From positions 11,723,001-11,787,000 of the forward strand of contig OY997594.1 in the NCBI GenBank assembly GCA_963921825.1: a stretch of 64,000 nucleotides of DNA. Reading direction: 5' to 3'. Source of the DNA: Erodium maritimum. Its lineage: Eukaryota > Streptophyta > Magnoliopsida > Geraniales > Geraniaceae. Both the position numbers and the translations under genes were made by a program. The notes under the pieces are model-generated. The model searched no databases and was not told the DNA's origin. It worked only from the letters and a program-made list of their open reading frames with translations. Positions 37,100 to 49,768 of this stretch are shown one piece after another (the first letter of the stretch is position 1; each line of letters begins with the position of its first letter).

Positions 37100-37243
37100 G
37101 AAGGCCTCTCTTATAGCATTTAGAGCATCCGGGACTCGATCATTTCTTTCTCCAACTTCTGCTTCACTAGTACCTCCAACCTTGAAAATAACCATGGCAC
37201 CAGATAGCTTTGACAGTTCTTGCATTTTACCCTTGTCAAACAT
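37100..37243 (-). pseudogene. Chaperonin-60 (mitochondrial-type HSP60) gene fragment
   Basis: Forty-eight codons read MFDKGKMQELSKLSGAMVIF followed by KVGGTSEAEVGERNDRVPDA and LNAIREAF. This matches the conserved Cpn60 block before the GIVPGGG motif (consensus KLQERLAKLSGG, GGASEAEVGEK, DRVTDALNA). SEAEVGE fits the mitochondrial rather than chloroplast beta subunit. The usual continuation to the ATP-binding GGG motif is missing; the frame runs instead into EDLRTSLVEGE, the retroelement tail and polypurine tract. It is a captured host fragment, with no sign of the rest of the chaperonin gene. Confidence 0.8.
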
Positions 37244-37782
37244 GTCAATACTTTAGACAAGTCCTGAAGATCCCTTGTTGCTTGTCCATGATCCGAGATA
37301 CCTCCGTCACAGAGGATTCAGGACCATCCGAACGACGACTGGTTATCCACTGGCGGCGGAGTGGGAGAGGGAACCCTAGACGGACGCCTCCGTTTCGGTT
37401 TGGCCGACACAAACACTGACAAGGATAGACTTATGGATAAGACTAGCATCGCAAAATCCTCCATGGTTGCTTGCTTAACCGGATTGACCATTTCCAAGAT
37501 TAACACAGAAGGAGATGGTTTGTGGTTCCTCTTCCCTCGAGCTTTAAATAAACGGACAACCTCAAAAGTGGGACAAGGGGACATGATGACGCCATGTTGG
37601 TTGGTAAACACCATTGTTGGAGAAAGAGACTTGGTGATCATTATTGGTGGGGTAAACAGTAGTATAGATATAAAAAATGACAAGAACAATCGATGTCAAT
37701 GAATAACTAAAAAAAGGATTAAAGAGATTCTCTCGAGGAGGAGGCACACGAGAGTTTCCCTAAACTAACTTTCTTACATAAC
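37244..37782 (-). other. Retroelement-like tail sequence, unassigned
   Basis: On the minus strand it holds a 123-codon open segment (37689-37318) with a C-terminal Pro/Arg-rich KPKRRRPSRVPSPTPPP, which I do not recognise. It leads into the chaperonin fragment and could be transduced host sequence. Confidence 0.35.
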
Positions 37783-37785
37783 TAA

Positions 37786-40018
37786 GAGCATGTACAATGG
37801 AATGGCTTGGGTTATGGGCTTGGATGCTGTCTGTACAAAATAGTGGGACTCAGGATTCAAAAGAAGCTGTGTTTTACAATGGTGAGTACTGGATTGTTAG
37901 TGGATGTTGACTGGTTAATTAATTGATATTTTGCTATTTTATTTAATTCTTTATCAAAACAATTAATATTATATAAAATTGAAATAAATCTGAAAAAAAT
38001 AAGCAATGATAATATAAAATAATGATCAATAAATTGAACACGAATAAAAATGAACTTGAACTTTTATTCATCCCCTTTTAATACAACCCCAATAAAATAC
38101 AAATTCAAGAATCATTGTGGTGGTGGTGGTGGTGGTTGTTGTTGTTGTTGTCGAAGAGCTACAATTTCAGCTTTAATCTCTTCCATAAGTTTCGAAATTC
38201 GGGACTTAAACAACTCGTGTTGTGCCAACTGGGCTTCTCCGAAGTTGGAGGTATCCTTTGCGTCCAAGGCATTGTATTTGTCGTAGTATTTTTCCCACTT
38301 TTTGGTTAACTGGTGAAATAGGCGGGTCCTTTCTAGGTTCCCTTCGGACCTTGATCGTTCCAGCTCCGCCATGGTAGTTATTTTTTCCGCGAGGTTGGTC
38401 CTCTTCCTCTTCGAAGCCTTCTTTCCCAACGGTCACGTTTGGCGAAGTGCTTGAGAGGGACTTTCATCGGCCGTATGGGAGGGGGGTGTTTCGCTGAGAG
38501 GGATCTCACCTCCCTCGTTGAGATCGCAAGATGCCCATTCTGGTGGTTGAGACTCACCAGCTGCATGTGTGTAATATTCACATGTACTTGTGGGTGGGGT
38601 TGAACTATAATTCCAAGCCTCATCCAAGCGTTTTCGTTGTTGGCGTTGTCGGCGTACATTACCCATGGTGCCTTCCTCGGTAGCGAACTTCTCATCGTCC
38701 TCAAGCAACTCAACCCAATGATCGAGGTCGAATGTTTTCGGGTGACCAGGAGGTCTCTGTTCCTCCGGGGTATCGATCCACATCTACTTCGCCGCACTCA
38801 TGTGGTCATCATGGTTCCATCTGATGCGGTACTTGTTTGCGACTGATGTGAGGCCCAATGTTTCTTGATCGCATTCCACCTGAAATAGGGGTGTTCTCTA
38901 GTCGCGTTGAAGTTCTTCGCAACATTGCACCAGAATGTGTCTCCGGTTGGGGAGTTTTCCTTAATCGGGTCTTTTGTTGTCGAGAGCCACATTCGTATGA
39001 GGTGTTGGTCCGCCTCGATGGTCCATTTCTTCCGTGGCTGTGTTGTTGTTCGAGGTCGTTGTTGAGAAGGTCCAATAGAGGATGACTACGACGACATACG
39101 AGTGCCAGTGTGTAGTGGGTAATCGGGGTAGGAATAATATTGTGGTGGAAGCGGTGGCAGATGGTAACCTTGGGGCGGCGGCATGCAACCTTGCGGCGAC
39201 GGCTGGTAACCTTGCGGAGACGGTTGTAGCATTGCGGTTGCGATGAGTGGAATTGTGGTTGCGATGGGTGGAATTGCGGTTGGTGGAATTGACCTTGAAA
39301 AAAATAAATTCCAAAAGTAAATTACAAAAATTAAATTAAAAGAAATAAATTACAAAAGTAAATGAAAATAATAAATTACAACAATGAATCACAAAAATAA
39401 ATCACAAAAAAATAATAATAAATAAATTAAACACTAAACGATAGTTTGAAAGCACCTGAGCTCGAACCCGGTTGCATATATGGGGAGAAAGCGGAGTTCT
39501 CACCAGGTTGCGTTAACATATCGCGGATGCTGCTTGCTAGTTCCTCGGGGGAGAATCCTACATCGTCCGACCTTTGTTGGTCGTCATCCGCTGATTGTGA
39601 ACGATTATTTTCGTCGCCCGACATTTTTCACGAGGACATTGGGAATGGGAGAGTAGAATTTGGGAATGAGAGAGTGAAATTGGAGAATGTGTGAGTGATA
39701 AAAATGGGGTTGGGGTATTTATAGGGTTAGAAATAATTAGATTTATTAATTAAAAAAATTACCGTTTTCGACCGTTGCCCAACGGTCGAATTTTTTTTCG
39801 TCCGAAACGCCACGTGGCGGCCTGCCTTAGGCTGGCATTCGGTTGCGGGACGCGGCCTCCGCCCGTCCCGGATTTATGGGACGCGGGACTCGGCCTGTCC
39901 CGCATTTTTGCGGGACGTGTAAAAGTCGTCCCACAACGGGACGGCTCGCGTCTTGCATCCCACAAAAACACGAGCTAGAACATAAACTGCGATCCGGACC
40001 GACCCGCTGTGTATGCCC
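37786..40018 (-). mobile_element. Non-autonomous PIF/Harbinger element carrying only ORF1
   Basis: Ends are GAGCATGTACAATGG and the inverted match CCGCTGTGTATGCCC, flanked by TAA on both sides (37783-37785 and 40019-40021), the usual Harbinger 3-bp duplication. It is 2233 bp. Near the right end are inverted CGTCCCGC/GCGGGACG words. No transposase is present; the only gene is the Myb/SANT-like ORF1 remnant. Confidence 0.82.
38112..39624 (-). pseudogene. Harbinger ORF1 (Myb/SANT-like, NAM-associated C terminus)
   Basis: In Harbinger elements this DNA-binding partner helps the transposase bind the ends and enter the nucleus. Exon 1 (39624 to about 39463) starts MSGDENNRSQSADDDQQRSD. A Gln/Pro/His-rich part follows (39300-39080). 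The SANT-like core reads DPIKENSPTGDTFWCNVAKN and FRWNAIKKHWASH (38970-38840). The C-terminal part has DLDHWVELLEDDEKFATEEG and a Lys-rich MGKKASKRKRTNLAEK, and ends in a coiled coil with a polyGln/polyPro tail at 38112. At least two frame shifts separate these blocks. Confidence 0.75.
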
Positions 40019-40021
40019 TAA

Positions 40022-40271
40022 CAATAATTGCGATCAATCTACTTTTTAGTGCATCTCGCGACACGGTTTGCGGGTCCATCCAGTTGATTTGGAAAAAAAT
40101 GTTAGTCTACGGGACAAACTTTCATGGAGTACAATTCTTTCAACAAATTAAAGACACGTGATTTGACAAAGTGGCCACTCATTGACTGTGTGACAACTAC
40201 ACATAATTAAATCCGATAAAACGTAATGTAGTATGTACATGTGTTTTTCTTAATAAAATTTCACGGATTGG
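40022..40271. other. Spacer without recognised feature
   Basis: A/T-rich sequence between the Harbinger derivative and the T run that probably marks the LINE 3' end near 40272. Nothing identifiable. Confidence 0.4.
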
Positions 40272-40979
40272 ATTTTTTTTAAACAAACACGAGAGATATT
40301 ATTAAATGTCGATGATAAGTATCCGATAAAATGGTTCCGGTATAAATCTTTTTTGTCATTCCCAGACAAGGGTGGGACAAGCCGTTCTGACAAGCTAGTG
40401 AGTTGCTTTGTTCGTTGTCCGTACAAAATCGAGTTGCACGTCCTTGAGTCTATATAATAGGGAAATACAATCGCTAACGACTATCGATGTGGGAGAAGAT
40501 ATCATTCTCTTTTTGTTGATCATATTCACTATGACTTTGCAATCACTTCGGATGGTGGCTTTCTGATTTGGCTTCTAGGTTACCCATTGTAACGCATCCC
40601 TTATAGCGTACGCTACAACCAATCCCAAGTCCTGGGGACCTCGAAATGATAAAGATCGTGACTTCATGATCTGGCCTGTATCGTCCCTGCATACCCAGCT
40701 TGTACCTAAACGTCCTATTGCTGCGAAAAGAGCACCGTTTGTGTTAATAGCTCACGACCCCTGGGGAGCGCAAGACCATCTACCTTATGTTCCCTGGCCC
40801 CCTAGATTATGGTTAGGATTAGAAAGTCCCAGTTTCTAACAAGCTTTCACCTCATGCCATCCTACATTCAGACATAAGCACATGTAGTGGATTAATTTTG
40901 TTACTGGAGTAATGTCATCACACACCTTCATGTTTCTTGCTTTCCGGATTTAACATAGGAAAAATCATATCTCTCCCCT

Positions 40980-43900
40980 TTTGTTCAGAGGGTTTATAGT
41001 GAACATGGCTCTCATTCATTCGATAAAATCCCCCACTTCATTTGGGAGGGACAATACACTCCTTTTCCAGCATGTTGCCGCCACCGGACAAGTAACCAAC
41101 AAGTGCATTTCTGATTTCTCTCTTCCTTGACAGACATGACAGGTTGCCATCACGTCTACTCTTTTGGTCCGAAGTCTAGATGCCACCTGAAGGCACCCCG
41201 CACAAGTTTGCCACATGAAGTTACTGACCTTTGGGAGGACGTCGAGGCCCTAGATAGACGACCATATGTCTTATGATGTGGCTGGAAACGAGTATCCCTG
41301 GTTGAGCAATCCATCTGCCGACTTGACTGAGTATTGTCCCAACTGTTCTCCAAACTATTACCACGAGTCCGAGTTGACCGTCTTGCTTGTTGGGACTGCT
41401 AGGATGGCTAGCTTATCCCTCTCGTCGAACAATTCCTGAATCTTCCCTTTGTCCCAACCTCTAGAGTTTAGTACCATGAGTCTTGAAAAATTTAGATGTT
41501 CCAACTCTGCATTTTTCGATCTGATCCAAGGTTCCATCCCAATGAGCCGCGGGTGCCGAATGACTGAGGTCGAGGTCCCAGGTCCAATAGATCGGTGAGC
41601 CCCTTTGCCAAATGAAGCTCTGATTGGGGCCTTTTTTTCCTTCCAAAGTCGAAGTATCTCGGAAATATCTTGCCTTTAGTACCCTTATTCTAGTGTAGAC
41701 TCTTTTGTCGCTATCTTCCAAAGTTGTTTACCCAGTAAAGCCATGTTGAAGTCTTGTATGTTTATAAATCCCAGACCTCCCATTTCCTTTGGTCGGGACA
41801 TCGTCGATCAGGAATTCCAAATAATCGGGTTGTCGCCTCCTCTTGACGACTTCCACCAGAACCTTGCTAAAGCCACATTTATTTTATCTATTGTTCCTTG
41901 CGGTAGTCTCATGAGACTGATTGTATATGTCGAGATAGATTGCAACACGGACTTAACCAGGACTTCCTTTCCATCCCCATTTAGCATTTTACCATCCCAT
42001 CTCCGAATTCGATGCAGGATCATGCCTAGAATGTACTGTAAACTTTGCTTCCTACTACGTGCTATCAAAATTGGGACCCCTAGGTATGGGGATGGGCTAT
42101 AGAGCTCTAGGATACCCAATAGTCGTATCTCTTTTCCTCTAGCGTTGATGCAGGTGTTGGTACTAAAGAACAGAGACGATTTTTTGAGATTTACTACTTG
42201 CCCAGATGCTTCCACGAACAATCTGAGGTAGTTTCTAACTCTTTCCATTTCTAAGCATGATGCCTTGCTTAAAACGTAACAGTCAACAACAAAAACTAAA
42301 TGGGTAATTGGTGGTGCTAAAGGTGCAACGTTGACCCCATGGATGAGTCCTCAACTCTCTGCAGAATGTAGGAGGCGAGCTAAACCTTCCATACAAAACA
42401 TGAACATATAAGGTGACAGCCCCCCCCCTGACGAGTGCCCTTTTCTGGTTGTACAAACCTCTCCTTTCGCCCTCCTGCCACTATATATTATATGTAACAG
42501 GGTAAGTACATCGACGTAGTAGAGAGATACAGTCCTCCCTGAATCCAAACGCCCTAATCATATCCCATAGAAAACCACAATCTACTTTATCATAACCTTG
42601 CTCATATCCAGTTTCAGGGCTACCCAACCTTCCCTTCCCTTCTTCTTACTTTTCATGAAGTGCATATTTTTGAAGGAAAAAATAATATTATCTTGTATTG
42701 ATCTTCCCGGGATGAAAGCTCCTTGAGTAGACGAAATAATACCTTCCAAAGTACTCTTCAGGCGATTAGCTGCTACCTTGGACATAATTTTAAACAAAAC
42801 ATTGCACTGAAAGCTCCTTGAGTAGACGAAATAATACCTTCCAAAGTACTCTTCAGGCGATTAGCTGCTACCTTGGACACAATTTTAAACAAAACATTGC
42901 ACAATGCAATGGGTCGTAGATCATTAAGGCTTATCGGTGTCTCCACCTTCAGAATGAGTATTAGAGTCGTTTGATTGAGATAGGGCGGGACCTCTCCTCC
43001 TTCGAAAATTTGACGAACACATGATGTTACGTCCTCTTCAACCGCGGACCAATATTTTTTGTAGATAAACGGATTCAACCAATCTGGTCCTGGGGATTTG
43101 TTAGGTCCCATTGAAAAGGTTGCATCTCGAACCTCTTCTGACGTGACTAGGGCCAGTGACGCATCGTTCTAACTATCACTAATTTTTTTTGATCAAATTG
43201 GGGTAACCAGGAGGCCGTCGATCTATCTGACTTCTTTGCCAACATTTTGTAGAACTAGAGAATGTGTTCTCCCAGCCCCGTTTCCCAAGCCAGCACCGTA
43301 CCATCTACGTCCTTCATCTCTGTTACTTTGTTGATTTTCCTCCTTTGAGAGGCGGGGGCTTGAAAGAAATTTGCATTACGGTTTGCTTCGGTTATCCAAT
43401 GGTGCTTAACTTTCTGCCTCCAGAAAGCCCCGTTTTTATCCAGAGCTATGTTCTATTGAATTTGCAAAGCCCTGCGTTTGCGAATACTTGTACGGTCTCC
43501 CCTATTATTCAACCAAACAATATATCTTTCATATCTAAAAATATTTTGGGATAGAGCATTGTACACTTCCCTCCCAGACTTGCCCAATACTTCTCTCGTC
43601 TCTTTTGTTTTATCTAGAATAGGACAGTTATCAGGTTCCCCCCACGTGGCCTGGATCAGGTGACCACATTCAGGACCCTCTACCCAAATGTTCTGAAAAC
43701 GAAAATGTCGAGAGCTCGTAGGTTCCAATCTTCTTTCTGTTTTGAATATAATCGGTAAATGATCCGAGGTGGATATGCCCATGTTGTCTAAGTGCCCTTG
43801 AGGCCACCTAAGATTCAGCCATAGGGAGATGATGGCTCTAATATAGCTGGACCTCCATCCTCGTAGCCGGTTCATACCACTGAGCCAAGTACATTCATAC

Positions 43901-44430
43901 TCCTGTAAAGGAATATCAAGTAACACCATCTCACCTAATACCTCCCTAAATGAGGTAATAAGTGTTACAGGATACTGGTTACCTCCTCACTTTTCTCTCT
44001 GATGAAGTATACCGTTGAAATCTCCCATCAACAACCACTCCTCTCTAGGAACTCGTGTTTCCCCCAACGATCGGAGTAATTCCCAGTTTATCCCACGAAG
44101 CTCTCTATTAGCCTCCCCGTAAACACCCAAGAAACGAAATGCCTCAATTCCTGCCCCTTGAATGACACCGTCAATAAATCGATGACACGAGTCTCTTATC
44201 AAAACTTGCACCTCATCTGTCCATAAGAGCTTGAGACCCCCCTGGTGGCTCGTAGCTGGTACCTCATAGCCTCCCGATAGACCCAGTTCTAACTTCATAG
44301 TCGCTAGTCTTCCCTCTTTAACCAACATTTCACAGAGAAAAATGATTTGAGGTTTTCGCCGCTGAATTACCCCCTTCAGGAACTCAACCGAGGCTAGTTT
44401 TCCAAACCCTCTGCAGTTTCATGACATCAC
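40980..44430 (-). pseudogene. LINE ORF2 remnant (endonuclease, RT, zinc-binding domain)
   Basis: Endonuclease: LLMGDFNGILHQREK (near 43990) and STSDHLPIIFKTERR (43730). Reverse transcriptase: MGPNKSPGPDWLNPFIYKKY (43111), GAFIPGRSIQDNIIFSF (42715-42665), GGGLSPYMFMFCMEGLARLL (42420-42360), LGVPILIARSRKQ (42090) and FWWKSSRGGDNPIIW (41830). Zinc-binding: CHVCQGREKSEMHLLVTCP (41130-41075). The catalytic (F/Y)xDD box falls in a damaged stretch near 42290. Several stops, a frame break and a 95-bp internal duplication disable it. Confidence 0.88.
42713..42902. repeat. Recent 95-bp tandem duplication in the LINE RT
   Basis: Copies 42713-42807 and 42808-42902 differ at about one position (GGACATAATTT against GGACACAATTT). 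The duplicated part encodes the motif around ANRLKSTLEGIISSTQGAF. Confidence 0.92.
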
Positions 44431-45050
44431 TTTCATAGTCTAACCTGCTCCGAGGAACCTTATGAGAATGAGAACTAACTCCCGGCCTCACCCTCGTTAA
44501 AATCTTGGCCCAACGTCCAACAAAGAAGACCGTTCCAACACCCCAGACTCCGGCCGGTTTGGCGTTGAGAAAAGAGAGAAAATGGACTAAAATTCCTCGC
44601 TGCCCCTTCCTTGTCCACTCACCGACCAACACCTAAGGTCTATGAAATTGATTTAGTACCAGACCCGTCGAAGAAAATGTTCCTCTCGGACCTCCACTAC
44701 ACACCAACAAGCACAACCACCCAGGAGCACACGCTCGACGGGAAATGGGGCTAAAGGACTTTGATCACCATCGAATCGAAACCTAGACATGAGAAACACT
44801 TGGAACACCAAAACCTCACAAAAATACCACACGATGAGAGAATCAGAGTAAAAAACCACAAACAAATACCTTGTTTCAGTCGCCTCTTGTCGCTCAGGGC
44901 CGCCACAATCAGAGATGCTGAAGTCGCCTTTCTCCTTCTGCTGATTTGCACCAGAAAATGGCCACCATAGCCACACCTTAGACCTTCCGTCGGTGAGGTT
45001 CAAGATCGCCAAACCTAGGGCCGGCTCTGCGCAACGAAAGTATTTCCTCC

Positions 45051-46489
45051 ATGTTTCCCAAGAAGATATCTAATAATAACACTTTTGCTGATTAGTAGAA
45101 CTTGTATTGATTACCTGGATACATGCATCCTCCCTTATGTATCTTACAAAATCTCGTATGCAATTTTCAAAATGTGAATGTTTTTACAGCTCTCGTCTAG
45201 TTATCATCAAAATCTAATTAATCTTTTTCGATCTAGTTACGCTTTTGGCAAATCATTTGAACCTAAAGATGGTTTTCACGCCAAGAAGTAGTCTAAGATT
45301 TTTTTTTATAAGTGCTGATTTTATTAATAATGGTGAGATTCAAGGAGAATATATATAAAAAAATAACCTTGTAAAAGGGATCGAACCTCAAAACCTGCAA
45401 AAAGAAATAAGAAAAAACGAGGCCATAGCCTGAACTTGCTCACCCGGCTATAGAAAAACCAAAAACAAAGAACGGACCTAAACTGACCCAAAGCACACAC
45501 TACAACCCACTCAATCTAGTGGATAAAAAGTATCCACACAACCAAAAACCTGAATTCTTTCAATTTGGTAATGTATGGTGTAATTTCACTAACGTGTTTT
45601 TTAAGGGACCAATAACTTCATTCATATAGGATAGTCAATTACAATCATATGGGACAAGTCCCTATGACCAAGAATATAATCTTGAATCCCACCAAAAGAA
45701 GATGTATCAGCGCTTTAAACCATATTAACAAAATCGTAATAGACAACATATGATGCAGTAGGTTAGGACAATTGGCAGGCACGATAATGAGGCACGAGGA
45801 GTTAGAGACCCTACCAGATGGTTGTCTTAAAATTGCTGGGACAAATTGGCTTCCCCTTCCTGTGGAGGATGACCATGGGGGACTTGCCAGTGGCGGTATA
45901 GGACATTCCTCCATCCCACTATCCAATACCGATTCGAAAGTCTCATACCTCTTAGCGAGACTATTGAGCAGAAATCGCCCGAACATTTGGGATCTATGCC
46001 TTATCTACCTATGGTGTCAAGATTACGGCCAAGATGATTGTCACCACTAGTGTAAGAGGGGACAAATGTTTCTCGAATGAAGTCAGATCGTCGTCAAACA
46101 AATACCGCTTACACATCATCACCTAAGGAAACACGGACCCAACTTCTTTAGGTCCCGTCGGTACTAGAATAACCTCGTCTTCATCCTCCTCTCCAGATAA
46201 GGATACCATCCCCAAGTTCCCGGGAAGGGCCACGAGTCCGTCCTAACCAGCACGGTTGCTGCGATCCCTTGGATGGTTGGGCTCCACGGTGGGATGGAAG
46301 GGTAGGGTGGACGAGAGTGAGAGAGGGAGGATGAGAGCCTAGTAGAGGATAAGTGCTTCTCATATGTCTTGGCGGTAAGACGTGGTGATTCCACACGAAT
46401 TATGGAAAGGGAGAAAACCCTAATGTAATTAATTGAAAATGTGGGGGTGTCTTGCTAAGTAATTGGAAGCCATTGGATAAGACCAGTGA
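45051..46489. other. Mixed transposon debris
   Basis: Contains a T run with TATAAGTGCTGATTTTATTA at 45300, probably a LINE 3' end fragment, and a similar T-run start near 45597 (TTTTTTAAGGGACCAATAAC). The remainder to 46489 has no recognised domain. Confidence 0.35.
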
Positions 46490-46620
46490 TCTCAACTGGA
46501 GTTAGCTCTATTGATTTTGCAAGATCAAAAGATAACATCGCCGATCCGATAACCAAAGGGTTAAAGAGAGATCTAGTTGATACAACATCCAAAAGAATGT
46601 GACTAAAGCCCGTAAACATT
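46490..46620 (+). pseudogene. Ty1/copia RNase H C-terminal tail
   Basis: Reads SIDFARSKDNIADPITKGLK followed by RDLVDTTSKRM, the conserved end of copia polyproteins. Only the tail remains. The downstream 46621-46860 could be the adjoining polypurine/LTR region, but no LTR border was found. It is about 26 kb from the copia 5' remnant at 17904, too far and too interrupted to be assigned to the same copy. Confidence 0.7.
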
Positions 46621-48292
46621 TAAGGCATTATGTGAAGGAAAACACAACCTAGTTGACAGGAGATCCCAATATCTATGTTCAATGAGACAACCTAATTGCA
46701 TAAACCTTGTGAGGTCACTGTGGGAGTCACCCCCGGGTCCATTCCTATGATATAAATAGTGATTTAAATGTGTTAAGTTTAAGATATTCTTTTATTATTC
46801 TTTGTGCTTCAAGAGTATGAGAAAAATAAATAACATATGTGAGAGTTAAATGGGGTCGCTTCATGGGAAATTACTAGGGCTTAGTTTTCTTAAACTATTA
46901 CTGAACCAGGAGATGTTCATGACCTATCGAACATAAAAATGAGAATTGAAAAACGTATTTATTGGTGTTTGTGTGGAATGTATCATCATTTACATAAACA
47001 ACAAAATAGTTCAAGGACATTGTGTCTACTAGTCAGTCAGTAAAATAAATATATTTTCATAAGGAAAGGTTCAGGGGTGTTGCCTACCTATTCTATGCAA
47101 ATATCAACTATGAGAAGTCATCATCCTATCGCTTTCCTCTCGCGTTAACTTCTATTCATGTTGGGGATTGTTGGACAAAAATGAGTTTGGACAAAGTGAA
47201 AATGGTTAACTTGATCCTCAATTATCTATCAGATTGGCTCATCCTAGGACTATGGAAAAATTAGTTTTGTGTTCTGGGAAGTTAGGCCTTTCCAATGAGA
47301 TATCATGAGGTCTAAACGAACAAGAGGTGAATGAGATTTTTTTTGATTAGCTCGAAATTTTTTTAAAGAAAAGAGACAATTCCTGAATTGAAACACTTAC
47401 TGAATTGGAACCCTAATTTCACAACCTTCGACCTATCTTACTTACATAACTGAAACACTTAATATCTGAAACACTTAATATCTATATTTCTGAAACCCTA
47501 AATGACTAAAACCCTAAATTTCTCAAAAACTAAAACATTACAATCAAATTCTTTTCAAATTTCAGACAAAAACCTAATTTGGTACTTATTTCTAAAACAT
47601 ATTACAATAACAACAACATACATCTCTGAAAGAAAAAACATGGAAGTTGATTTACTTACCTGATAGTTTGATTTAAGGAGGTTTGATCAACTGAAGCACG
47701 CCAGAGCAACAGAGGAGACGAACAGCGGTGGTCGGCGCTGGCTTTGGAGCCAAGAGAGGCAGAGTCGGGTGAGGCTGAGGAGAGGGAAGCGGGAATGAGG
47801 GGAAGTGGGGTTTAAGGGTGTTAAATAGTATAACCCTTACCATTGGATACATAGATCCGTCGGCCAGGCAAAAACGACAGCATGTCGTTAAGTTAGGCAG
47901 AGACGTAAGGGGATACAGTGTCGTTTCACTTTTAGGTGACAGATGCATGGATCCGCCAGGCAACTTTACTCTGTTGTACTAATTATCAGCCACTCAAAAA
48001 AGTTTACCTTATCTTATTCTCTCCCAACTCTATTTTTCTCTCCCAACTCATTCTTCCTTCCCCAAACCTCTTTTTCCTCTCCCAACTCTATTTATAAATT
48101 CCTACACAAGATTCCTTTGCTTGTTCGATATTGACAAGATTCCTTTTTCTTCTTCGATATTGACAAGATTTTTTTGTCGTGTTCGATATTGGTAAGGTTC
48201 CTTCGTCGTGTTAGTTTCTTCAAACTCAAGAATGGTACGTATGCATATTTTTTTAATTTGTAGTTATTCTTGTGTTTATATATATATATATA
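46621..48292. other. Stretch without supported gene
   Basis: A T run with GATTAGCTCGAAATTT near 47337 may be another LINE end. A minus-strand open segment at 47963-47673 is Pro/Leu-rich and matches nothing I know. CT-rich sequence follows at 48000-48230, leading into the (TA)n tract at 48277-48292. Confidence 0.35.
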
Positions 48293-49760
48293 GGAGAGCA
48301 ATCAGGTGCGAACCATGAATTACGGTGCGAACATGCGAACTCAACCAGATTGCGCCATGTGTCGCGCTCAGAAAATGCCCCATTTTTGTTATAATCAATT
48401 TATTAATTCAATTTTTCCCGTTTCGTTTCAACTCCGATTTCATTTTTTCTTGCGCCAATATTCTTATTTTTTCAAGAGCTTTCTAACAAGTAGTGGATTG
48501 CATATATTTTGATGTGTTTTTGAATACGTGTGTGGATGTGTGAATATGAATGCGAAACGTGTGATGTGTTTTGTAAATTTAGTGTATATGGTTTGCGGAT
48601 TTAGTTTAAATGGTTTGCGGATTTAGTGTATATGGTTTGCAGATTTAGTGTATATGGTTTGCGAATTTAGTGTGTTTTGCAAATTTAGTGTATATGGTTT
48701 GCGGATTTAGTGTATATGGTTTGCGGATATAGTGTATATGGTTTGCGAATTTAGTGTAATTTTCACACTTTTGTATGCAATAACCTAACTTGAATTGATT
48801 GCTAGATACCATGTTACAGCTTGGATATTGTTGATATTGTTGATTTCAGCTTTAATTCATGTTTTTATGATGGTAGCTTGATACCATGTTACAAATTCAT
48901 CTCTTGGAACTAAACCCAATTTTAGTTTCTTCCTAAAGTAGCTTCTTTTGGAGTCTTGGATTTGCTTTATGTTTGTGTTTTGAAGACTAGAGTCTTTTGA
49001 TACTGATTCAATTCACAAATATGATTATGTAGATTTTGGTATAACATGATAGAGGAGTCTGTGGGGTTGCTGAAAGTAGTTCTTGTCCAAGGAAAAAGGC
49101 TTGCCATTAGAGATTTCAAGAGCAGTGATCCTTATTATTAGCAGTTATATTATAGTTATTGTAAGTTATAATTGTAGTTATGATATAGTTATGTTGAAGC
49201 ATTGTATAATTGCTAATATATATAAATATACATCCTCTATGTCATTATATGACAAGGGATTACACTACATTATATCATCTAACACTTCTGGATTATTGAT
49301 TTAGACTCCATATCCCATTTTTGCCTATTATTGCTCAATCTATAATGTTGGATACATTCAGGTGGCCAAGACCAAGGTTATTGCATACAAAAGTGTGAAA
49401 ATTACACTAAATCCGCAAACCATATACACTAAATCCGCAAACCATATACACTAAATTTGCAAAACACACTAAATTTGCAAAAACACATCACACTTTTCGC
49501 ACTCATATTCACACATCCACACACGTATTCAAAAACACATCAAAATATATGCAATCCACTACTTGTTAGAAAGCTCTTGAAAAAATAAGAATATTGGCCC
49601 AAAAAAAATTTAAATCGGAGTTGAAACGAAGCGGGAAAAATTAAATTAATGAACTTGGTGGGGGAAAAAAAGATGAGCATTTCTAAGCGCGACACGTGTC
49701 ATGTTGTTGTTGAGTTCGCAGGTTCGAATTTTAAGAGGGGTTCGCACCTGAAAGCCTCCC
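48293..49760. mobile_element. Fold-back element A in (TA)n (about 1.47 kb)
   Basis: Bounded by TA repeats. Ends are GGAGAGCAATCAGGTGCGAA and the inverted GGTTCGCACCTGAAAGCCTC. Long arms (about 48300-48770 and 49390-49760) are inverted copies that include AACTCCGATTT, AGAGCTTTCTAACAAGTAGT and several TATGGTTTGCGGATTTAGTG repeats. The central 600 bp is not palindromic and has no recognised gene. Confidence 0.8.
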
Positions 49761-49768
49761 TATATATA

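Larger units (their letters stand above)
40272..45050 (-). mobile_element. Minus-strand L1-type LINE, ORF1 missing
   Basis: Starts on the left with a T run (40272) and continues on the minus strand with RNase H, zinc-binding, reverse transcriptase and endonuclease remnants up to about 44450. A leader-like stretch then extends to about 45050. No ORF1 is recognised between leader and ORF2, so it was probably deleted. Outer borders are approximate. Confidence 0.75.

Noticed and set aside
41808-42248. A 146-codon minus-strand frame as a possible host gene
   Set aside because: Its motifs (LGVPILIARSRKQ, FWWKSSRGGDNPIIW) are those of LINE reverse transcriptase.
17904-46620. Copia 5' remnant and copia tail read as one interrupted element
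   Set aside because: They are 26 kb apart with several unrelated elements between, and no sequence overlap or shared LTR links them.
47673-47963. Pro/Leu-rich minus-strand frame of 96 codons
   Set aside because: No signal peptide, domain or splice support; composition alone explains it.
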